A stretch of 31,992 nt of DNA, taken from NCBI GenBank assembly GCA_035602155.1, contig DATNMW010000048.1, positions 1-31,992 on the forward strand. Reading direction: 5' to 3'. How positions within the stretch are numbered: position 1 is the first letter of the stretch; each line of letters starts with the position of its first letter. The notes under the pieces were generated by a model. It searched no databases, was not told the DNA's origin, and was given only the letters and a program-made list of their open reading frames with translations. Below, in pieces: positions 25,107 to 31,992 of the stretch. The DNA is from Bog-159 sp035602155 (GTDB lineage Bacteria; Acidobacteriota; Terriglobia; Bryobacterales; Bryobacteraceae). Made by a program: the position numbers and the translations under genes.

Positions 25107-26111
25107 TCACATGGCGGCGATAATGGCGTTGGTAAATTCAGCCGTGCCGGCCGTGCCGCCCACATCCCTGGTCAGGTGCCTCCCCTCCGCGTAAATACGT
25201 TCCACGGCGCCCTGCAGCTTTTGCGCGGCGGGACGCTCTCCGATATGCGCCAGCATCAATGCGGCCGATTGCATCAGCGCAGTGGGGTTAGCCATGCCCT
25301 TTCCCGCGATATCCGGCGCGGTGCCATGCACCGCTTCAAAGACCGCATGACGATCGCCGATATTGGCCCCTGGCACGATACCCAGCCCGCCCACGAGGCC
25401 GGCCGCCAGGTCCGAAACAATATCCCCATACAAGTTCGGCAGCACCAGCACGTCGAAGGTCTCCGGCCGCATCACCAGTTGCATGCAGGCGTTGTCCACG
25501 ATTAATTCCGTATACTGAATCTCGCCGTATTCGCCCGACACCGCCCTGCAGCACTTCAAAAACAGGCCGTCGCTCATCTTCATGATATTGGCCTTGTGGA
25601 TGGCGGTGACTTTCCGCCGGCCTTCCCGCCGCGCCCATTCGAAGGCAGCCCGCGCGATACGCATGGAGGCAGTCTTAGTGATGATCTTGAGGCTTTCCAC
25701 CACGTCCGGAATCACTTCGTGTTCCAGACCGGAGTACAGATCCTCGGTATTCTCGCGGAAGATGGCCAAATCCAGCGCGAGGTCGCTGAAGCGCGTCTTC
25801 AAGCCCGGCAACATGCGCACGGGGCGGAAATTCACGTACAGCCCCAGCTTCTTGCGCAGGGCCACGTTGATGCTCTGGTGCCCGCCGCCGATGGGTGTGG
25901 CCGTGGGACCCTTCAGACCCACGCGGGTACACTCGAGGGAAGCGAACACGTCGTCCGGAAGCAACTGCCCGAGGTCTTCCAGGGCCTTCGCGCCAGCCTC
26001 CACGCGTTCCCATTCCACAGCCACCCCGGTGGCTTCCACCGCGCGTGCGGTGGCCTCGGCCACTTCCGGTCCGATCCCGTCTCCCGGTATCAGAGTGATT
26101 TGGCGCGCCAT
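25107..26111 (-). CDS. Isocitrate/isopropylmalate dehydrogenase family protein, probably NAD-type isocitrate dehydrogenase
   Basis: 334 residues, beta-decarboxylating dehydrogenase family. The start is supported by AGGA before the ATG. The N-terminal LIPGDGIGPEV, the substrate loop HQSINVALRK, FRPVRMLPG, FRENTEDLYSG, the catalytic lysine in VTAIHKANIMK, and NLYGDIVSDLAAGLVGGLG are all visible. The S-x-N in the substrate loop is the isocitrate-type pattern, and overall it resembles the mitochondrial IDH3 subunits. Homoisocitrate or isopropylmalate as substrate is not fully excluded. There are no leuC/leuD or lysine genes nearby. An intrinsic terminator follows, so it is likely a single-gene unit. 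Confidence 0.9.
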   Translation of the reverse strand: MARQITLIPGDGIGPEVAEATARAVEATGVAVEWERVEAGAKALEDLGQLLPDDVFASLECTRVGLKGPTATPIGGGHQSINVALRKKLGLYVNFRPVRMLPGLKTRFSDLALDLAIFRENTEDLYSGLEHEVIPDVVESLKIITKTASMRIARAAFEWARREGRRKVTAIHKANIMKMSDGLFLKCCRAVSGEYGEIQYTELIVDNACMQLVMRPETFDVLVLPNLYGDIVSDLAAGLVGGLGIVPGANIGDRHAVFEAVHGTAPDIAGKGMANPTALMQSAALMLAHIGERPAAQKLQGAVERIYAEGRHLTRDVGGTAGTAEFTNAIIAAM

Positions 26112-26242
26112 TCGTCCTATTATCCCGCTCTAGGGCCGCGCGGATGTGGGAAGCCTATCGGTGATAGCCGACGAGGCGTCGCCCGCAATCCGGCGGGACC
26201 GCCCCAATTCATGCACAACACTATAATAATGGGGGAGCCACA

Positions 26243-26890
26243 ATGATTCCCGATTGGCCGTCCGAGCGCCGCCGCATGGTGGACCGGCAGCTCCGCAAGC
26301 GCGGCATCCGCGACCCGCGCGTCCTGGATGCCATGCTGGCCATCCCGCGCGAGGAATTCGTGCCGCACGATTGCCGTGTGTGCAGCTACCAGGATGAGCC
26401 GCTGCAGATCGCATACGGGCAGAGCATTTCGCAGCCTTACATGATCGCGCTGATGGCTGAGCTGCTGGAATTGACGGGCACGGAAACCGTGCTGGATGTG
26501 GGTGGCGGTTCGGGCTATCACGCCGCCGTGCTGGGTGCACTGGCGGCACGCGTGGTGTGCATAGAAATCATCCCCGCCCTGGCGCGCCAGGCCGAACAGA
26601 ACCTGTTGCGGACCGGACTTGGCGGCAATGTCACGGTGGTGCGGGGCGATGGATCGCAGGGTTGGCCGGCAGCCGCGCCGTACGCAGGCATCTCGGTTGC
26701 CGCAGCCGCGCCGGATATTCCGGAGCCTCTGCTGGCGCAACTCGGCGACCCTGGCCGCCTGGTGATTCCGGTGGGCGACAGACGCGGCCAGGAACTGCGG
26801 TTGATCGTAAAATCGGACGGCGGCACTCACGATCGCGTAGCCACTTTCTGCCGCTTCGTGCCCCTGCGCGGCGAAGGGGGCTTCCGGTGA
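26243..26890 (+). CDS. pcm: Protein-L-isoaspartate O-methyltransferase
   Basis: 215 residues. Methylates isoaspartyl residues in aged proteins using S-adenosylmethionine. GGGGGAG lies just before the ATG. The family pattern begins VDRQLRKRGIRDPRVLDAM and VPREEFVP-like IPREEFVPH, then GQSISQPYMIALM. SAM-binding motif I reads VLDVGGGSGYHAAVL. The family's post-motif segment IDRILVTAAAP-like appears here as GISVAAAAPDIPEPLLAQL. The C-terminus is ordinary. It lies 39 bases before the VWFA gene on the same strand. Confidence 0.95.
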   Translation: MIPDWPSERRRMVDRQLRKRGIRDPRVLDAMLAIPREEFVPHDCRVCSYQDEPLQIAYGQSISQPYMIALMAELLELTGTETVLDVGGGSGYHAAVLGALAARVVCIEIIPALARQAEQNLLRTGLGGNVTVVRGDGSQGWPAAAPYAGISVAAAAPDIPEPLLAQLGDPGRLVIPVGDRRGQELRLIVKSDGGTHDRVATFCRFVPLRGEGGFR

Positions 26891-26929
26891 CCTTCCTTTT
26901 CGCCACTCCCTATCGCTCGGAGGTACACT

Positions 26930-28378
26930 GTGTTGTCTAATATGCCGAAATCCAAGACACTGCTTGGCTCCATCGCCTTGGCCGCCGCGACCGCGTCCGC
27001 ACTTTTGGCACAAGCTCCTGCGCTGCCGCCGCCCCTCCTTCGCCTCTATCCGGTCGCGCTGGACGCCAGCGGCCAGCCTGTGACCGACCTTACAGCCGCC
27101 GATTTCAAGATCGTTGACCAAGGCAAGCCGCAAACCATATTCGCTTTCCATAAGCCCGCCGTCGAACCGGCTGCGCCCCTGCCGCCGCTGGAGTACACCA
27201 ACCGGCCCGACGGCGCAATGCCGCACGCCACGGTCGTGCTCTTCGATATGATCAACGAGAACCAAGCCGATCGGCTGGACAACTGGAAAGAGCTTGACAA
27301 AGCGCTGCCGCAACTCGAGTCCGGCGAGAACGTGTACTTCTATGTGCTCAACCTGGAGGGCGTGCTGGTTCCCATTCATTCTTTCGGTCCGAAGTCTCCG
27401 GACGATAAGACATGGCCCAAAGACGTGGCCGCCACGCTGGACAAGGTGATGAAGGCCGCCAGCCATGCCCGGCCGGTACAGTCCGGCATGGAAGACGAGG
27501 TTAAGAAGACCTATAAGGCCCTCGAAGATCTGGGCAGCCAACTGGCGGGGTATCCCGGCCGCCGGGATATCGTGTGGATTACCGACGGCGTGCAGAACGT
27601 TTATAACACCAAGCATCCCTGCAACGGCGATTGGGTGGAGTGCGCGCTCTACGTGCCGCACTTGGCAGTAACGCTGGAAGGCGAGAGCACGGCGGTGAAT
27701 CCCCTTTCGTACAGCCGCGACCTAAATCCGGACGTGAACCGCGACCTGGAGCAAATGGCCCTGTTGTCCGGCGGCCACGCCTATTTTCGGGAAGACATTC
27801 GCGCCGTTCTAAAGCAGATTTCCCGGAACGCGGTGTACAGTTACTCGATCGCCTACGATCCGTCGGCGGCGAACTGGGATAGCAAGTGGCACCAGATCCG
27901 CATCACCTGCGAGCGGGCCGGAGTCAAGATTCAATCCAGGCAGCGTTATTATGCGCTGCCGGATTCGCGGCCGGGGGCCGACCGGATGAAAGGGATACTG
28001 ATCGCGGCGTTTCAAAGCCCTTCGGACGATGCCGGGATCGGCCTGCGCACGAAAATCTCGCCCGCGGAAAGCGGAAAAGGCGTGCATCTGGAGGTGCGCA
28101 TCAAAGCGTCCGATATCCTGCTGCACGAGCAAGGCGGCAAGTTTACGGGCGCCGTATATTTCCTGGTTTCCGATCGCGGCGCATCCGGCACGCTCGGCGA
28201 CCCGAGTGTTGCGAGCTACCCGTTCGAACTGACGGCCGCACAGCACGACGCGGTGATGAAGGAAGGCATTCCTCTCTCGCAGGACCACCCCACAACCGAC
28301 GCGGTGCAGCAGGTCCGGGTGATCATCCTGGATGAGAACACAAACGCGGTCGGGTCGGTGACGTTTCCGGTAAAGTAA
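26930..28378 (+). CDS. Secreted VWFA-related protein of Acidobacteria type
   Basis: 482 residues. GGAGG six bases upstream supports GTG 26930; ATG 26942 is the alternative. A signal peptide (KTLLGSIALAAATASALLAQ) is followed by VTDLTAADFKIVDQGKPQTI, the typical start of the Acidobacterial VWFA-related domain (TIGR03436-like). The VWA core has VVLFDMINENQ, GENVYFYVLN and DIVWITDGVQN, in which the metal-binding DxSxS is not intact. The C-terminal 140 residues form an unrecognised beta-rich region. Family function is unknown; it is probably periplasmic or extracellular protein binding. Confidence 0.9.
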   Translation: MLSNMPKSKTLLGSIALAAATASALLAQAPALPPPLLRLYPVALDASGQPVTDLTAADFKIVDQGKPQTIFAFHKPAVEPAAPLPPLEYTNRPDGAMPHATVVLFDMINENQADRLDNWKELDKALPQLESGENVYFYVLNLEGVLVPIHSFGPKSPDDKTWPKDVAATLDKVMKAASHARPVQSGMEDEVKKTYKALEDLGSQLAGYPGRRDIVWITDGVQNVYNTKHPCNGDWVECALYVPHLAVTLEGESTAVNPLSYSRDLNPDVNRDLEQMALLSGGHAYFREDIRAVLKQISRNAVYSYSIAYDPSAANWDSKWHQIRITCERAGVKIQSRQRYYALPDSRPGADRMKGILIAAFQSPSDDAGIGLRTKISPAESGKGVHLEVRIKASDILLHEQGGKFTGAVYFLVSDRGASGTLGDPSVASYPFELTAAQHDAVMKEGIPLSQDHPTTDAVQQVRVIILDENTNAVGSVTFPVK

Positions 28379-28435
28379 GCCTTCCAGCGATCGGCGAATG
28401 AGACAGGCCGCGAACAACGATGTTCTACCCTGAGG

Positions 28436-29632
28436 CTAACTGGGTGACTGTTGGCGGCTGGCATAGAGGCTTAGCGCGGCCCTAAAGTGAGCTAATGCAG
28501 TTGCCGGGTCCGGATCGTCCACGCGGATTACCTGTCCGGCTGGGCGCCAGCGCGCGAACATGCGGGCGCACGGGAACCCCGCAAACACGCTGATGAGCGG
28601 AACGCCGCAGGCCGCCGCCACATGCTGTCCGGCCGAATCGTACCCTACATACAATCGGCTGCTTGCGACGATGGATGCGAAGCCCGCGAAGGAGCCGGTC
28701 CAGCGGTGAACGGTAGCGCCGGACTGGGTTATGGCTCGTTCCACGCGCTGGGCTTCTTCGCCTCCCGCGCCTTGGTCGATGGTTAGCGGGTGTTCGGTCT
28801 GTGCCAGCAGGGCGATCAGTTCTGCTTCGAACGGATCGGCTATTCGTTTGGCGCAATTTTCGCCGACGCCCAGACTGATGGCTATACCGGAGGGGGACAG
28901 GCCGGAGGCCTGTCCTGCCGCTACGAACGGGCGGGCGTCCGGAATGCCGAATGTTTGCTCCGCCCAACTGCGGGTCAAAACCGGCAAGGGGGCGTCACCG
29001 CCGCCGCCATAAGCGCGGCTTTCGAAGAAGTGGTAGCGTTCCTCGGGACACACTGGGAGCAAGCCAAGCTGCGTCAGCCGCGAATCGGGATCGATGACGA
29101 CGCTCTCGGGTACGGCCAGCGCTTCCCGCAACTCCGGCCCGGTGGCCAGACGCTCGCGTAGCGTTCCGCGGCGATAGTTCACCGGCAGGTGCAGGATGCG
29201 CGGATCGGCGGAGAACATCTCCCAGTTCTTGCGCGGTCCCACCAAGTAGATGGCCGCTTCCGGAAAGCGGCGCTTGGCTGCGTCCAGGATCACGCTGGTC
29301 ACCGCCACGTCGGCCCCCAGCGTCACGCGCGAGAGCACGAAGACGCTGCGGGGCTCACCAGCAATGAGCCGCGGAATGCGCACGCGGCGATAGCGCTTGA
29401 CGAGCGCCGCGCTTCCGGCCGGTGCAATCGCTTCCGCGAACAGCGTCGCGTAGGTATCGCATAACGCCGGCTCGAAGCGATCCGCCAGGCCTTCCGCGAC
29501 CACTCGGAAGAGCGCGTCGGCACACTCGTCGCCCGCCAGCGCGCGCAGCAATTCCGGCGGCCACGGCTCGCCCCGCAGGCAGTGGCCCAGCAGCAGCGCG
29601 GCGCGTTGGTTACACGAAGTATTTGCCAACAA
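28436..29632 (-). CDS. Glycosyltransferase family 9-like (heptosyltransferase-type) protein
   Basis: 398 residues. Two Rossmann-like halves: SVFVLSRVTLGADVAVTSVI with RRFPEAAIYLVGPRKNW early, and a C-terminal donor-site motif YVGYDSAGQHVAAACGVPL followed by SVFAG, as in GT9 enzymes that add heptose or other sugars to lipopolysaccharide. The acceptor and sugar are unknown. The start is uncertain: TTG 29632 overlaps the end of mtnP by 23 bases and there is no better ATG. The segment AAGQASGLSPS comes from a perfect palindrome inserted in frame. Last gene of the leftward operon. Confidence 0.85.
   Translation of the reverse strand: MLANTSCNQRAALLLGHCLRGEPWPPELLRALAGDECADALFRVVAEGLADRFEPALCDTYATLFAEAIAPAGSAALVKRYRRVRIPRLIAGEPRSVFVLSRVTLGADVAVTSVILDAAKRRFPEAAIYLVGPRKNWEMFSADPRILHLPVNYRRGTLRERLATGPELREALAVPESVVIDPDSRLTQLGLLPVCPEERYHFFESRAYGGGGDAPLPVLTRSWAEQTFGIPDARPFVAAGQASGLSPSGIAISLGVGENCAKRIADPFEAELIALLAQTEHPLTIDQGAGGEEAQRVERAITQSGATVHRWTGSFAGFASIVASSRLYVGYDSAGQHVAAACGVPLISVFAGFPCARMFARWRPAGQVIRVDDPDPATALAHFRAALSLYASRQQSPS
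28895..28915. repeat. Palindrome GGACAGGCC-GGA-GGCCTGTCC inside the glycosyltransferase gene
   Basis: A perfect 9-bp inverted repeat with a 3-base loop, encoding part of GQASGLS between the two halves of the enzyme. One arm recurs at 19586-19594. It looks like a REP-like element tolerated in a loop of the protein. Confidence 0.7.
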
Positions 29633-31238
29633 TCAAGTCCAGTTTGCGCCGGGTCGCCTCCGGCACGAGGTTGCGGTCGGTGATGATGGCGTGCGCCAGT
29701 GCCGACCCGCACTTGCAAATTCGCTCCGCGGGCATGCGCGCGACCGCGGCCGCCACGACTTTACAGGCGTTTTCGGCGTTCTTCACCAGGTTCGCGATTA
29801 TATCGGTTACCGTGACGGCGTCGTGCTCCGGATGCCAGCAATCGTAATCGGTAACCATCGCGACAGTCACATAGCAGATCTCGGCTTCGCGCGCCAGCTT
29901 GGCCTCTTGCAGGTTAGTCATGCCAATGACATCCATACCCCAGCTTCGGTACAGGTTCGACTCGGCGCGGGTGGAGAACGCCGGACCTTCCATGCACAAG
30001 TAAGAACCGCCTTCGGCGGCAGTAACTCCGGCCTCGGCGCACGCCTTACTGACCACCTGGGCGAGTTGCGGGCAGATAGGATCGGAGAAGCCTATATGGG
30101 CTACCAGCCCTTCGCCGAAGAACGTGGAGATGCGGCCGCGCGTGCGGTCCACGAACTGATCGGGGATGACGAAGTCCAGGGGCTTGTGCCGCTCCTTCAG
30201 CGAACCCACTGCGCTCAGTGAAATAATGCGCTCCACGCCCAGCGATTTCATGGCGTAGATGTTCGCCCGAAAGTTCAGTTCGGAGGGCGAGATGCGGTGC
30301 CCGCGCCCGTGCCGCGCCAGAAATGCGACGCTGTGGCCGGCCAGCTTGCCCACTACCAGATTGTCGGAAGGGGCGCCAAACGGCGTCTCCATGACGACTT
30401 CTTCCTGTGCTTCAAAACCGGGCATGTGGTAGAGGCCACTGCCGCCGATGATGCCTATTCGTGATTGTGACATTTGACTTCCGGTGAACTGACGCGGCGA
30501 CACGGCGACGCGGCGACGCGGCGATCCTACCGCTTGTAATAACTCGGCCACTCCGGTTCCTTGTGTGGCTACGGTTCGGATGACGGGTGGCTTGCCTCCG
30601 TCTTGCGCGAGACTAAGCATGCCTTGAATCTCACGCTCCATGCGCGCGGCCCCGGGCTGGTCGGCTTTGTTGATGACGAAGACGTCCGCGATCTCCATGA
30701 TGCCCGCCTTGATAGCCTGTACATCGTCGCCCATCCCCGGCGCCAGCACGACCACTGTCACCTGCGCCACGCCGGCAATCTCGACTTCATCTTGACCTAC
30801 ACCCACCGTCTCGATGATGACGAAGTCTTTGCCTGCCGCGTCCAGCAGCGTAGCCATATCGGCGGTAGCTTGCGCCAATCCGCCGGAGGTTCCGCGCGTG
30901 GCCATGGAGCGGATAAAGATGCCGGGATCGGCGTGATGGTCGAGCATGCGGATGCGGTCGCCTAGTATCGCGCCGCCCGTTCGCCGGCTGGTGGGATCCA
31001 CGGCGATGATGCCGGCCGTGCGGCCTTGGCGGCGCAACTCGCGCGCCATGGCATCCACCAGGGTGCTCTTGCCCGCGCCCGGAGGACCGGTGACGCCCAC
31101 CACCACTGCATGCCCGGTGCGCGGCCGCAATTCGCGCAGGACTTCCAGCGCCCGCTGTTCGCGATTCTCAATCCCCGTAGCCGCGCGAGCCATCGCGCGC
31201 GCATCGCCTTCCGCAATCTTGCGCGCCCAATCCGTCAT
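29610..31238 (-). CDS. meaB-mtnP: In-frame fusion: MeaB-type GTPase plus S-methyl-5'-thioadenosine phosphorylase
   Basis: 542 residues. Residues 1-236 are a MeaB/ArgK GTPase, a chaperone of methylmalonyl-CoA mutase: P-loop TGPPGAGKST (50-59), DPTSRRTGGAILGDRIRM, ETVGVGQDE, and NKAD at 190-193. The C-terminal helical part of MeaB is missing. Residues 256-542 are MtnP, which splits methylthioadenosine by phosphorolysis in methionine salvage: IGIIGGSGLY, FLARHGRGHRISPSELNFRA, YLCMEGPAFSTRAES and GMTNLQEAKLA. The 20-residue linker is encoded by 8-bp tandem repeats. A true bifunctional protein is unusual; separate start of mtnP at 30473 is also possible. The ATG overlaps the acyl-CoA dehydrogenase stop (TGATG). 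Confidence 0.9.
   Translation of the reverse strand: MTDWARKIAEGDARAMARAATGIENREQRALEVLRELRPRTGHAVVVGVTGPPGAGKSTLVDAMARELRRQGRTAGIIAVDPTSRRTGGAILGDRIRMLDHHADPGIFIRSMATRGTSGGLAQATADMATLLDAAGKDFVIIETVGVGQDEVEIAGVAQVTVVVLAPGMGDDVQAIKAGIMEIADVFVINKADQPGAARMEREIQGMLSLAQDGGKPPVIRTVATQGTGVAELLQAVGSPRRRVAVSPRQFTGSQMSQSRIGIIGGSGLYHMPGFEAQEEVVMETPFGAPSDNLVVGKLAGHSVAFLARHGRGHRISPSELNFRANIYAMKSLGVERIISLSAVGSLKERHKPLDFVIPDQFVDRTRGRISTFFGEGLVAHIGFSDPICPQLAQVVSKACAEAGVTAAEGGSYLCMEGPAFSTRAESNLYRSWGMDVIGMTNLQEAKLAREAEICYVTVAMVTDYDCWHPEHDAVTVTDIIANLVKNAENACKVVAAAVARMPAERICKCGSALAHAIITDRNLVPEATRRKLDLIVGKYFV
30473..30486 (-). promoter_or_regulatory. mtnP: Possible internal start for mtnP
   Basis: On the leftward strand CCGGAAGTCAA precedes ATG 30473-30471, the natural first residue of MtnP (MSQSRIGIIGG). 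GGAAG at this distance is a moderate ribosome site, so mtnP may be made alone as well as, or instead of, as a fusion. Confidence 0.45.
30491..30525. repeat. Octamer tandem repeat at the MeaB-MtnP junction
   Basis: On the coding strand four units of GTCGCCGC (the first with A for G, the third ending in T) make up the linker. The unit length is not a multiple of three, so a gain or loss of one copy would break the fused frame. Confidence 0.85.
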
Positions 31239-31992
31239 CAGCTTTTCAGAAGTTGCCGCGCGATCACCAGCCGCTGTATTTCGCTGGTGCCTTCACCGAT
31301 GGTGCAGAGCTTCACGTCCCTGTAGAACTTCTCCACCGGATAGTCTTTGATGAAGCCATAGCCGCCGTGGATCTGCACCGCCTCGTTGGCCACGCGCACG
31401 GCGGCCTCGGACGCGAACAGCTTCGCCATGGCGGACTCCTTGGTCACACGCCGGCCATGATCCAGCATCCAGCCGGCGCGATAGTTGAGCAGCCGCGCGG
31501 CGTCGATCGACGTGGCCATATCCACCAGTTTGTATTGTATGGCCTGGAATTCGGAGATGGGCCGGCTGAACTGGCGGCGCAGCTTCGAATATCGCAGTGC
31601 GGCGTCGTACGCGCCCTGCGCCATGCCGATGGCCAGCGCCGCGATGGAGATGCGCCCGCCATCCAGGACTTTCAAACTATCCACGAAGCCTTCGCCGCGC
31701 TTGCCGAGCAACTGCGTCTGCGGAATGCGGCAGTTCTCGAAGATCACTTCTCCGGTGGCGCTGGCGCGCAGCCCCAACTTGTTTTCCTTCTTGCCGGGAC
31801 GGAAGCCCGCCGTGCCCCGATCGACGATGAACGCCGAGATGCCGTGTTGCGCGGCAGTGCGGTCCGTCACTGCCATGGCCACGCAGACATTGGCGTAGTG
31901 CGCGTTGGTGGTGAAAGTCTTGGCGCCGTCGATCACCCAGCATTCGTTTTCCAGCTTGGCCGACGTGCGCGTTCCCGCCGCGTCCGAACCGG
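31238..31992 (-). CDS. Acyl-CoA dehydrogenase, C-terminal part (runs off the window)
   Basis: The frame is open to the window end, reading GSDAAGTRTSAKLENECWVI before VIDGAKTFTTNAHYANV. This flavoenzyme introduces the alpha-beta double bond in acyl-CoA. Seen are the middle beta domain (KKENKLGLRASATGEVIFEN) and the C-terminal helical domain (GRISIAALAIGMAQGAYDAA, HGGYGFIKDYPVEKFYRD). The catalytic glutamate lies in IGEGTSEIQR, the position used by short-chain and branched-chain dehydrogenases. It is coupled to MeaB by a one-base overlap, which fits branched-chain or propionyl/methylmalonyl metabolism. The N-terminal domain is outside the window. Confidence 0.95.
   Translation of the reverse strand, partial: GSDAAGTRTSAKLENECWVIDGAKTFTTNAHYANVCVAMAVTDRTAAQHGISAFIVDRGTAGFRPGKKENKLGLRASATGEVIFENCRIPQTQLLGKRGEGFVDSLKVLDGGRISIAALAIGMAQGAYDAALRYSKLRRQFSRPISEFQAIQYKLVDMATSIDAARLLNYRAGWMLDHGRRVTKESAMAKLFASEAAVRVANEAVQIHGGYGFIKDYPVEKFYRDVKLCTIGEGTSEIQRLVIARQLLKS

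Noticed and set aside
24601..25110. 169-residue leftward open frame
   Set aside because: It runs through the terminator hairpin and its A-tract and has no recognisable domain or ribosome site.
26120..27661. 513-residue leftward open frame
   Set aside because: It lies antisense to pcm and the start of the VWFA gene, both of which have clear domains and ribosome sites; its translation is Arg/His/Gln-rich with no domain.
1..31992. tRNA, rRNA or CRISPR features
   Set aside because: No TpsiC-arm-like motif in a foldable context, no rRNA-like conserved blocks and no regularly spaced direct repeats of CRISPR size were seen by eye; a covariance-model scan was not possible.

Overview
The window is GC-rich bacterial DNA that looks like an acidobacterium of the Solibacter/Bryobacter group. 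The evidence is gene content: a VCBS/FG-GAP protein ending in a Solibacter-type C-terminal domain (TIGR03437-like), a CRTAC1/ASPIC-UnbV protein, an Acidobacteria-type VWFA-related secreted protein, and many short palindromic or tandem repeats between genes. No rRNA, tRNA, CRISPR array, transposase, integrase or reverse transcriptase was seen.

Layout. 1-5.2 kb: two convergent secreted beta-propeller proteins and a small hypothetical gene. 5.2-7.3 kb: an accessory patch with two apparently frameshifted genes, two small unknown genes and an orphan DUF433 antitoxin. 7.4-12 kb: cytochrome bd oxidase (cydAB) followed by polyphosphate kinase. 12-13.9 kb: the agmatine-to-putrescine pair aguB-aguA. 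14.4-19.6 kb: a conflict-type island with a TIR-FGE protein, a DUF4062-NACHT-FGE protein, a truncated FGE piece rich in AAC codons, and a two-gene membrane-protein operon. 20-22.3 kb: a Tat-signal SelA-like PLP enzyme and a cytidylate-kinase-like protein. 22.2-24.6 kb: a zinc-ribbon protein, prfB with its programmed +1 frameshift, and a Sua5/TsaC protein. 25.1-28.4 kb: an IDH/IPMDH-family dehydrogenase, pcm and the VWFA protein. 28.4-32 kb: an acyl-CoA dehydrogenase, an in-frame MeaB-MtnP fusion and a GT9-like glycosyltransferase, in one leftward operon.

The most interesting region is 14.4-19.6 kb. Two proteins with different immune-type N-termini (TIR; DUF4062 plus NACHT) share an FGE/C-type-lectin-fold C-terminal domain. 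That domain lacks cysteines where true formylglycine-generating enzymes have them, and its tail varies where diversity-generating retroelement (DGR) targets vary. Between them lies a third FGE tail in which 10 of 23 core codons are AAC or AAT, the composition of a DGR template repeat or undiversified variable repeat. No reverse transcriptase is present, so a DGR would have to act from elsewhere or be lost.

Other points are a one-base deletion inside a conserved QSCDL-like motif near 5.96 kb, a MeaB-MtnP fusion whose junction is made of 8-bp tandem repeats, and a textbook RF2 frameshift site that simple ORF calling misses.
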